A DNA stretch of 64,000 bases from Nevskia soli DSM 19509 (GTDB lineage: Bacteria; Pseudomonadota; Gammaproteobacteria; Nevskiales; Nevskiaceae): positions 40,509-104,508 of the forward strand of contig NZ_JONR01000022.1 of assembly GCF_000711955.1 (NCBI RefSeq), written 5' to 3'. The translations under genes and the position numbers were made by a program. How positions within the stretch are numbered: position 1 is the stretch's first letter; every line of letters begins with the position of its first letter. The notes beneath the pieces were generated by a model. It saw only the letters and a program-made list of their open reading frames with translations, did no database searches and was not told the DNA's origin. Positions 58,086 to 64,000 of this stretch are shown here, one piece after another.

Positions 58086-59639
58086 TCACGCGCCGCCGGC
58101 GTCATCGCCGTGCCATCGCGCAAAGTTCTTCTGGTCCTCCGAGCCTTCGAAATCGAAGTTGTCCCGTCCGAAGTTCGTGTGGTAATAGTCCAGCACCGCG
58201 CGGAGGGGATCGAATCCCGGCACGGTGGGGTCTACGCCCGGATTGAAGCAATTGCCCTGGTAGATCTGGTGCACCGGCAGCCACGACTGGACGTACTTCT
58301 CCGGCTCATAGTCGAAGATGTCCTTGCAGTGATCGGAACAGAAGTGATACTTGTCGCCCTTGTAGTCCGATTCGCGGTAGCAGATCTTGGTCGGGTCCGT
58401 CGGCTCGGTGAAAAACATCGGGATCTGACAGGTCGTGCACAGCATCGGCAAGGTGCCGTTATAGAAGCGTTTACCCTCCTTGGCCTGCTGCTCCCAATGC
58501 TCGAACCTCGGACGGTATAACTTGTCGAACGTATCCGGATACTTCGCTGACAACCAGTCCTTTTCACCATCGGTCGGCGTCCAGGTATGGAACAGCGCCG
58601 CAGCTCCATAGTTGTAGAACGTCGACCACGCCTGATGGCTGAGGTGATCCTTCTCGATCGACGCCTGCTCCCAGCCCTTGGGCTTGCGGATGCCGTAGCG
58701 CGCGAGATCGTTGAACAAGGCGCCGCCGTTCTGCTCGCCGTAGATCTCCCAGGCTTCCTTCCAACTCATCACCTTCTTCGGAAGCATGTAGTCCATCATC
58801 ATCGACACCAGCGTGAGGACCTTGTAGCCACGCCAGAACCACTTGTCCAACCAACGCTGCACGATCGGTACGTTGCCCGGATCCTGCTCAAGAATGAACT
58901 TGATGATTTCCAGCCCAAGCGTCATGTGGCGAGATTCGTCGGATTGTGCCGAGAAGCCGAACGTGACGGTGGCCATGTCGCCGTTGTAGGCCGCACCCGA
59001 CATGAATGGGACAAACAGCAGGTTGGTCAGAACGTACTCGAAGGCAAAGCTGATCGCCACCACGAACTCGAATGGCCCGGCGGACATCGCGTCGTCGAAG
59101 AACGACTTGGGCACCGACAGGTACCACACGCGGTCGTGCCAATGACGCCACGAATGCATGCCGTTGTAGTACTTGTTGTAGTTGGACACCGTGTGCATCT
59201 GCGTCTGCGCGTGCCGCAGTTCGTCAACCGACTGCATCTGGCAGGCAATGCGGGCACTGACACCGTCGAACTGGCGACCGACATGCGCGAAGCCTCGGTG
59301 AGCCATGTACTCGAGCGGGCTTACCCCCTGGATGAACAGCTTCAGGGTATTGATGTAGCGCGCGTCGGACACGCCGAGGTGGCCGTTGTTTTGGGCGAAG
59401 GCGTCAATGATCGCGTAGAGCTTCTTTTCCTTCTCGCCCTGGTATTTCCAGTACGCGTCCATGGTCAGGCGGAACGGGTCTTCCCACTTGTCCCAGTCAT
59501 GGATCTTGATCCCCTCGTAGCGGGTGTAGGGGAACACCTTCTCCATCGGCTGGTAGGTGGTCTCCCAGCCCAGGCCGCGAGTCAGGTGGTTGTAGCGCTC
59601 CTTGAGCCCCAGCTTCTTCTTGCTTGCTTCCATATCCAT
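58086..59639 (-). CDS. dmpN: Phenol hydroxylase P3, di-iron alpha subunit
   Basis: This is the catalytic subunit that converts phenol and methylphenols to catechols. In its 517 residues the two ExxH iron motifs are in VDELRHAQTQMH (about 140) and QSDESRHMTLGLE (about 235). GASP-like helix sequences FEYVLTNLLFVPFMSGAAYNGDMATVTFGFSA lie between, and the zinc-type cysteines are CTTCQIPMFF and HFCSDHCKDIFDYEPEKYVQ. ATG 59639 or a second ATG two codons later could be used. It is homologous to TmoA in the same cluster. Confidence 0.95.
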   Translation of the reverse strand: MDMEASKKKLGLKERYNHLTRGLGWETTYQPMEKVFPYTRYEGIKIHDWDKWEDPFRLTMDAYWKYQGEKEKKLYAIIDAFAQNNGHLGVSDARYINTLKLFIQGVSPLEYMAHRGFAHVGRQFDGVSARIACQMQSVDELRHAQTQMHTVSNYNKYYNGMHSWRHWHDRVWYLSVPKSFFDDAMSAGPFEFVVAISFAFEYVLTNLLFVPFMSGAAYNGDMATVTFGFSAQSDESRHMTLGLEIIKFILEQDPGNVPIVQRWLDKWFWRGYKVLTLVSMMMDYMLPKKVMSWKEAWEIYGEQNGGALFNDLARYGIRKPKGWEQASIEKDHLSHQAWSTFYNYGAAALFHTWTPTDGEKDWLSAKYPDTFDKLYRPRFEHWEQQAKEGKRFYNGTLPMLCTTCQIPMFFTEPTDPTKICYRESDYKGDKYHFCSDHCKDIFDYEPEKYVQSWLPVHQIYQGNCFNPGVDPTVPGFDPLRAVLDYYHTNFGRDNFDFEGSEDQKNFARWHGDDAGGA

Positions 59640-59661
59640 AATCTATGTCTCCTCCGCCCGT

Positions 59662-59931
59662 CTACCGTTTCCAGCTCAGCGTCAATTGGTCGTCGTCCTC
59701 ATCCAGATGGCCCGTGAGCGTGATGAGGTTCAGCTGAATCTCCTGCAGATCGAACGAGCGGCCAATGCGCGATTCGATCGACTCGCGGCGGATCACCAGC
59801 CGGTCCTTGCAATCGATCTTCACCATCGCCGGAGACGTGGTGCTGACGGCATCCGGGTTGTCCTCGAGGATTGCCTCGATCACCGGCCGGCTGTCTTCGT
59901 TGGCCTGAAACGCAATGAATACCTTGGACAT
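59662..59931 (-). CDS. dmpM: Phenol hydroxylase P2, effector protein
   Basis: This cofactor-free regulator of the oxygenase is 89 residues long. MSKVFIAFQANEDSRPVIEA is followed by ILEDNPDAVSTTSPAMVKIDCKDRLVIRRESIESRIGRSFDLQEIQLNLITLTG, the DmpM pattern. It starts 8 bp after the dmpL stop with a GGGGAAG site, so the two genes are tightly linked. Confidence 0.94.
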   Translation of the reverse strand: MSKVFIAFQANEDSRPVIEAILEDNPDAVSTTSPAMVKIDCKDRLVIRRESIESRIGRSFDLQEIQLNLITLTGHLDEDDDQLTLSWKR

Positions 59932-59939
59932 GTCTTCCC

Positions 59940-60935
59940 CTAGACGCTCAAGCCGAGCTTGGCGGCGCGGCTGTTGAATTGTCCGAGGACCTCGTCGCTC
60001 GCCACCTGCGCCTGTTCACCCAGGGCCCCCGTAACGACCGGAACGAGCGACGACACGGCGCGCTCCCTCCAGGTACGGGTCCATTCCGACAGCAGGTCGC
60101 GATTTGCGGTCGACTCCGCCGCAGCAGTCTTGATTTGCGCATCAACCCACTTGGCGGTTTCCTCGTACCACTCCGTCATGAAGGCAGTCAGCATGGCTAC
60201 GGCACTGCCATTGCGCATGGCAAGGTGATCATCGACGATCCGGTCATAGACCAGCGGGTACAACAGCCCATCGAGGACGAAGTTCTGCACGGTAAACAGC
60301 ATGAACCAATCCTTCAGGACGAAGCTGTCCTCGATGTAACTACGCAGGCCCTGCCACTCCGGCAGTTTGAGCCAAGCCTGCTTCGCGATGTCCAGGGACT
60401 CCGGGCCCGCCAGCAGCAGGCCCAGGCGCGTGAGGTACTGCGCGATGCCGAGCTGATCCATGGCGTGAAAGCTGGACGGCGCGGTGATGGCCGTGCCGTA
60501 GCCATAGGCACAGATCGAGAAGTTGTTCATGTTCGCGCCCCACGCGACGTGCCGCAGCGGCAGCAGCAGGTGCAAGGCCGTGCTCTTCAGATCCTCAGGC
60601 AGGCTTGCGGCGAGGCCGCGCGATTCGACGAAGTCGAAGTTCGACTCCATCGCGTCCTGCTGACGCGCGCGGGTCATGGTCCAGTTGGCGTAATAGAACT
60701 GCCGAGGGTCCTTGAAGGCGTACCAGTCCTTCATTCCGATCGCAGTCCGCGCGGGATCGAACAATTCGTGCGCAGGGTCCCAGGTGGGCCGGTAATGAAA
60801 GTTGGCGTCGGGTTGCAGCCCCAGGGTAGCCTCCTGGTAGCGCGACGCCGGCTTATCACTACCGATCCGATCCGCGACATTGGCAAAAGTTTGCCGCAGC
60901 GGATCTATCTTGACGGTTTTCAAATCAATATGCAT
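59940..60935 (-). CDS. dmpL: Phenol hydroxylase P1, beta subunit
   Basis: This is the structural beta subunit of the phenol hydroxylase. The 331 residues begin MHIDLKTVKIDPLRQTFANV and include YRPTWDPAHELFDPARTAIGMKDWYAFKDPRQFYYANWTMTRARQQDAMESNFDFVESRG, diagnostic of DmpL. It is the first gene of the long minus-strand catabolic run. A dmpK gene (assembly protein P0), which usually precedes dmpL, is not present in the 480 bp upstream. The ribosome-binding site is weak (GGAAG). Confidence 0.94.
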   Translation of the reverse strand: MHIDLKTVKIDPLRQTFANVADRIGSDKPASRYQEATLGLQPDANFHYRPTWDPAHELFDPARTAIGMKDWYAFKDPRQFYYANWTMTRARQQDAMESNFDFVESRGLAASLPEDLKSTALHLLLPLRHVAWGANMNNFSICAYGYGTAITAPSSFHAMDQLGIAQYLTRLGLLLAGPESLDIAKQAWLKLPEWQGLRSYIEDSFVLKDWFMLFTVQNFVLDGLLYPLVYDRIVDDHLAMRNGSAVAMLTAFMTEWYEETAKWVDAQIKTAAAESTANRDLLSEWTRTWRERAVSSLVPVVTGALGEQAQVASDEVLGQFNSRAAKLGLSV

Positions 60936-61123
60936 TGAAACTTCCGAATCGAATTGGATTTATTTTGTTTATGAGCAAGATGTGTGACGCCTTTTAATTG
61001 GCGACCACAAAATAAATAATGTGTTCGATCGTACTCCTCCTGTTTTGAGTACACCTGTTTTGTGGCGATGGCAGGGAGATCAATGTCTCGGCGTTACCAT
61101 TGCTCGCCTCTTCATTCCCCTAT

Positions 61124-61140
61124 CGCCATATTCGTGCCAG
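61124..61140 (-). promoter_or_regulatory. Sigma54-type promoter upstream of dmpL
   Basis: On the minus strand CTGGCACGAATATGGCG has a perfect -24 box (CTGGCACG), exactly 10 bases between GG and GC, and a -12 box TGGCG against consensus TTGCW. A start near 61113 would leave a leader of about 180 nt before dmpL. A DmpR-type activator is encoded at the far end of the run. Confidence 0.6.
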
Positions 61141-61227
61141 CCTTTCAAGAAAAAATGTTATTTTTTTATTTCTTATTAATCAATATGTTATGAAATCACG
61201 TCCAAGCAACATGGCAGTATTGCCAGA

Positions 61228-61238
61228 TCAATCTTTGA
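61228..61238. promoter_or_regulatory. Candidate upstream activator site for the dmp promoter
   Basis: TCAA-TCT-TTGA is a perfect dyad centred 95 bp upstream of the -24 GG. The same TCAA-N3-TTGA lies 106 bp upstream of the envelope promoter; the two distances differ by one helical turn. A further TGATCAATT lies at 61337-61345. The AT-rich gap 60936-61734 otherwise holds no gene that I can support. Confidence 0.42.
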
Positions 61239-61734
61239 GACGTTTCCGCATATTTCTGATTAAAGATTTACTAACTCAGGGCAACGCCGAGTCCTCGTCA
61301 CGACGTACAAACCTCTTCGTGATGCCTGGTCACATATGATCAATTATTAATGGCTAAAACGGACTATTTAGATCTTTATAATTTTTTTAATAAAGTACAA
61401 ATTTATATATTTTAATTAAATGCCGCTTATTGCACGTTTTTTCATGGATTTTAACCGTGCGTTGACCACATGTCCCCGCGCGCGCCGATACAACAGCAGT
61501 TCAGTGAGGAGAAAATGCAAGGCGGCATCTACCAGATCCTGCGCGTCGTTGTGCCGCAGGTTTACGGCCAGCGCCATATCACCACTTGCTTGCTCCTGGC
61601 GTTGACCGCAGCGTTCCGGTGTCGCGCTTCGCCACTCCGCGCCCATGCCGGCCACGAAAAGCCGGCTCCAGTCCGGCACTCGTACGTACGAGCACTGCAA
61701 CACCAGTCGCGGCGAAATGATCGATTGTCACTCG

Positions 61735-61775
61735 AGGCAGCACGTCCACGGACGGCGGCCCTGGACGTGCTGCCT
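61735..61775 (-). terminator. Terminator-like hairpin after prpD
   Basis: AGGCAGCACGTCCA (61735-61748) and its exact complement TGGACGTGCTGCCT (61762-61775) form a 14-bp stem 10 bp after the prpD stop. It should separate the methylcitrate genes from the catabolic promoter region. Confidence 0.7.
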
Positions 61776-61784
61776 ACATCGCTC

Positions 61785-63236
61785 TCAGATCACGAAGAGA
61801 TCGACGAACTCGTGCACCGGGCAGGCTTCGAGCTTGGCCTGGACCAGGGCAACCTCCAGGATGGCTTTTTGCTGTTTCGCGGGAAAGCGTCGGGCCAGAT
61901 TGGTCCTGAACTTCGACTCAAGCAGTGGAATGCCCTCCTTGCGGCGCAGCTTGTGGCCGATCGGATAGTCCACCGCGACTTCTTTCAACCGGGCGCCATC
62001 CTTGAACTGCACCGTCAAGGCGTTGGCGATCGAACGCTTCTTCGGGTCGTGATAGTCGGCGGTTAGCTGTTCGTCCTCCTCGCAGACAATCCGCTTGCGC
62101 AGCGCGTCAATACGTGGATCGGCGGCCACGCCGTCCTCGTAATCGGCGGCGGTGAGGCGCCCGAAGATCAGGGGCACCGCCACCATGTACTGGATGCAGT
62201 GATCGCGGTCTGCGGGGTTGTTCAGTGGCCCCTGCTTGTCGATGATGCGGATGCAGGCCTCGTGGGTACGAATCGTGATGCGCTCGATGTCTTCGACCTT
62301 CTTGCCTGCCTTCATGATCTGCTCATGCAGCGTCATGGCCGCCTCCACCGCGGTCTGCGAGTGGAACTCCGCGGGGTAGCTGATCTTGAACAGTACGTTC
62401 TCCATGACGTAACTGCCGTAGGGGCGCTGGAACTTGAACGCATTGCCCTTGAAGGACACGTCATAGAAACCCCAGGTCTTGGCGGTGAGGACGGATGGAT
62501 AACCCATCTCTCCGGTTCTGGCCATCAGGGCCAGGCGCACGGCGCGGCTGGTCGCGTCGCCGGCGGCCCAGGATTTTCGTGAGCCGGTATTGGGAGCATG
62601 GCGATAGGCGCGCAGGCTCTGCCCGTCCACCCAGGCCAGCGACACCGCGTTGATGATCTCCTCGCGACTGAGGCCGAGCAGTTCCGCAACCACTGCGGTT
62701 GAGGCCACCTTGACCAGCAGCACATGGTCGAGGCCGACCTTGTTGAAGGAATTCTCGAGGGCGATGCAGCCCTGGATCTCATGGGCCTTGATCATCCCGG
62801 TCAGCACCGTCTTCATGGTCAGCGGCTTCTTGCCGGCGGCCACCGCATTGCGCGAGATCCAGTCCGCCACGGCCAGGATGCCGCCGAGATTATCGGAGGG
62901 GTGCCCCCATTCGGCCGCGAGCCAGGTATCGTTGAAGTCCAGCCAGCGGATCATGCAGCCGATGTTGAATGCCGCCTGGACCGGATCGAGTTGGAACTGC
63001 GTGCCCGGCACTTTGGCACCGTTCGGGACCACTGTGCCGGGAATGATCGGCCCGAGCAGTTTGGTGCACGCCGGGTATTCGAGGGCTTCCAGGCCGCAGC
63101 CCAGGGTGTCGATCAGGCAGTTGCGGGCGGTTTCGTACGCCAGCTTGCTCTCGATCTTGTAGTTCAGAACGTAGTCTGCGATATCGACCAGAACCTGGTC
63201 GGGTTTGGGGCGAATGTTGTTGATCAGGGAGGTCAT
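61785..63236 (-). CDS. prpD: 2-methylcitrate dehydratase
   Basis: This enzyme dehydrates 2-methylcitrate to 2-methyl-cis-aconitate in the methylcitrate cycle for propionyl-CoA use. The 483-residue product equals E. coli PrpD in length. It opens MTSLINNIRPKPDQVLVDIA and contains DTLGCGLEALEYPACTKLLGPI, MIRWLDFNDTWLAAEWGHPSDNLGGILAVAD and WAAGDATSRAVRLALMARTGEMGYPSVLTAKTWGFYDV. ATG 63236 is chosen over 63257. It follows prpC by 26 bp. Confidence 0.95.
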   Translation of the reverse strand: MTSLINNIRPKPDQVLVDIADYVLNYKIESKLAYETARNCLIDTLGCGLEALEYPACTKLLGPIIPGTVVPNGAKVPGTQFQLDPVQAAFNIGCMIRWLDFNDTWLAAEWGHPSDNLGGILAVADWISRNAVAAGKKPLTMKTVLTGMIKAHEIQGCIALENSFNKVGLDHVLLVKVASTAVVAELLGLSREEIINAVSLAWVDGQSLRAYRHAPNTGSRKSWAAGDATSRAVRLALMARTGEMGYPSVLTAKTWGFYDVSFKGNAFKFQRPYGSYVMENVLFKISYPAEFHSQTAVEAAMTLHEQIMKAGKKVEDIERITIRTHEACIRIIDKQGPLNNPADRDHCIQYMVAVPLIFGRLTAADYEDGVAADPRIDALRKRIVCEEDEQLTADYHDPKKRSIANALTVQFKDGARLKEVAVDYPIGHKLRRKEGIPLLESKFRTNLARRFPAKQQKAILEVALVQAKLEACPVHEFVDLFVI

Positions 63237-63262
63237 TGTGCTGTGATGTCGAACCATTGGGG

Positions 63263-64000
63263 TTACCTGCGCTTTTCGATCGGCACGAACTCCAGGTCTT
63301 CCGGTCCGACGTAGTTGGCGGACGGGCGGATGATCTTGCCGTCGATGCGCTGCTCGATGATGTGCGCCGACCAGCCCGAGGTGCGGGCGATGACGAACAG
63401 CGGCGTGAACATCGCCGTCGGCACCCCCATCATGTGGTAGCTCACCGCGCTGAACCAGTCCAGGTTGGGGAACATCTTCTTCTCGCGCCACATCACCGAT
63501 TCAAGCCGCTCGGCGATGTCGAACATCTTGGTGTTGTCCTGCTCTTTGGAAAGGCTGCGCGCCACTTCCTTGATCACCTTGTTGCGCGGATCGCTGACCG
63601 TGTAAACGGGGTGCCCAAAACCGATGACGACTTCCTTGTTGGCGACGCGCTTGACGATGTCGGCTTCGGCTTCGTCGGGGCTGTCGTAGCGCTTCTGGAT
63701 TTCGAAGGCGACTTCGTTGGCGCCGCCATGCTTGGGCCCGCGCAGCGCGCCAATGCCGCCGGTGATGGCGGAGTGGATGTCGGAGCCGGTGCCGGCGATG
63801 ACGCGGCAGGTGAAGGTGCTGGCGTTGAACTCGTGCTCGGCGTAGAGGATCAGGCTGGTGTGCATGGCCTTGACCCAGGATTCCGGCGGCGTGACGCCGT
63901 GCAGCAGGTGCAGGAAGTGGCCGCCGATGCTGTCGTCGTTGGTTTCGACGTCGATGATGTTGCCGTTGACGGCGTAGTGGTACCAGTACAGCAGCATCGA
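63263..64000 (-). CDS. prpC: 2-methylcitrate synthase, 3' part (cut by the window end)
   Basis: This enzyme condenses propionyl-CoA with oxaloacetate. About 246 C-terminal residues are visible; the gene continues past base 64000, and the methionine at 63997 is internal. Citrate-synthase family motifs are HTSLILYAEHEFNASTFTCRVIAGTGSDIHSAITGGIGALRGPKHGGANE (catalytic His), VIGFGHPVYTVSDPRNKVIKE (second His) and LFVIARTSGWSAHIIEQRIDGKIIRPSANYVGPE. The link to prpD and residues around the substrate loop favour methylcitrate over citrate synthase. Confidence 0.93.
   Translation of the reverse strand, partial: SMLLYWYHYAVNGNIIDVETNDDSIGGHFLHLLHGVTPPESWVKAMHTSLILYAEHEFNASTFTCRVIAGTGSDIHSAITGGIGALRGPKHGGANEVAFEIQKRYDSPDEAEADIVKRVANKEVVIGFGHPVYTVSDPRNKVIKEVARSLSKEQDNTKMFDIAERLESVMWREKKMFPNLDWFSAVSYHMMGVPTAMFTPLFVIARTSGWSAHIIEQRIDGKIIRPSANYVGPEDLEFVPIEKRR

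Noticed and set aside
61326..61352. TGATCAATTATTAA as a classical XylR-type activator site
   Set aside because: It shares TGATCAATT with the reported palindromic type but lacks the second half-site, so only the TCAA-N3-TTGA dyad at 61228 was kept as a feature.
61416..61703. 95-codon minus-strand frame in the gap between prpD and dmpL (and a small plus-strand frame from about 61515)
   Set aside because: The minus frame contains a protein-like stretch (NDAQDLVDAALHFLLTELLL), but it lacks a ribosome-binding site and any family match I can name. The plus frame has an AGGAGAAA before ATG but runs into prpD antisense. Neither is strong enough to call; a decayed gene is possible.
1..64000. CRISPR arrays, rRNA genes, complete insertion sequences
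   Set aside because: I saw no regularly spaced direct repeats, no rRNA motifs and no intact transposase gene on either strand.

Overview
This is a GC-rich chromosomal window from a gammaproteobacterium. The gene order queA, tgt, yajC, secD, secF with suhB, trmJ and cysE nearby, the tRNA-Leu(CAA) type and the protein sequences all fit that class. A hydrocarbon-degrading lineage near Nevskiales/Solimonadaceae is a guess; nothing in the window fixes the genus.

Region 1 (1-19.9 kb) is housekeeping backbone. On the minus strand run queA (18782-19843), tgt (11679-12830), yajC, secD, secF, trmJ, a small ACT-like protein and cysE. This conserved series is opened up by plus-strand blocks: suhB and two small membrane proteins; an acyl-CoA dehydrogenase, a glutathione peroxidase and a membrane protein; then an SMR pump, a CPA2 antiporter, a lipoprotein, a VOC protein, an MFS pump, a DCC protein and a YheT-like hydrolase. 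Several inverted repeats lie between genes, including a perfect 30-bp pair that supplies the tgt stop codon.

Region 2 (19.9-22.4 kb) is an island border. tRNA-Leu(CAA) at 19915-20002 is followed at once by the N-terminal remnant of a tyrosine integrase, its DUF4224-type partner, another broken ORF, and a TetR regulator.

Region 3 (22.4-41 kb) is an envelope cluster. A DmpR/XylR-type sigma54 activator (22437-24236) faces a long minus-strand series. In transcription order this is a small ORF, RND/MMPL permease B, DUF1329 protein B (Tat signal), a Ycf48-like beta-propeller, a DUF1302 outer-membrane protein, a LuxR-type HTH protein, an OmpA-type protein, DUF1329 protein A (Tat signal), RND/MMPL permease A, a TatA-like protein and a 712-residue exported helical-repeat protein. 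The RND and DUF1329 genes are present as two paralogous sets. This is the least described system in the window.

Region 4 (41-61.4 kb) is an aromatic hydrocarbon catabolic run, all on the minus strand. In transcription order it has a multicomponent phenol hydroxylase (dmpLMNOP), a ferredoxin and catechol 2,3-dioxygenase, the meta-cleavage enzymes (dmpC, E, F, G, H, I), a four-component toluene/benzene monooxygenase (tmoABCDEF), a glutathione transferase, the ring-fission hydrolase dmpD and a second DmpR-type activator. Benzene or toluene would be oxidised to phenol or cresol, then to catechols, cleaved at the meta position and taken to pyruvate plus acetyl-CoA or propionyl-CoA.

Two sigma54-like promoters, one before dmpL (about 61124-61140) and one before the envelope cluster (about 40780-40796), each have a TCAA-N3-TTGA dyad 95-106 bp upstream. 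This suggests that the catabolic and envelope genes are induced together. Region 5 (61.7-64 kb) holds prpD and the 3' part of prpC of the methylcitrate cycle, which could take up propionyl-CoA from methylcatechol breakdown. All database-level identities here are by recognition from sequence; no searches were run.
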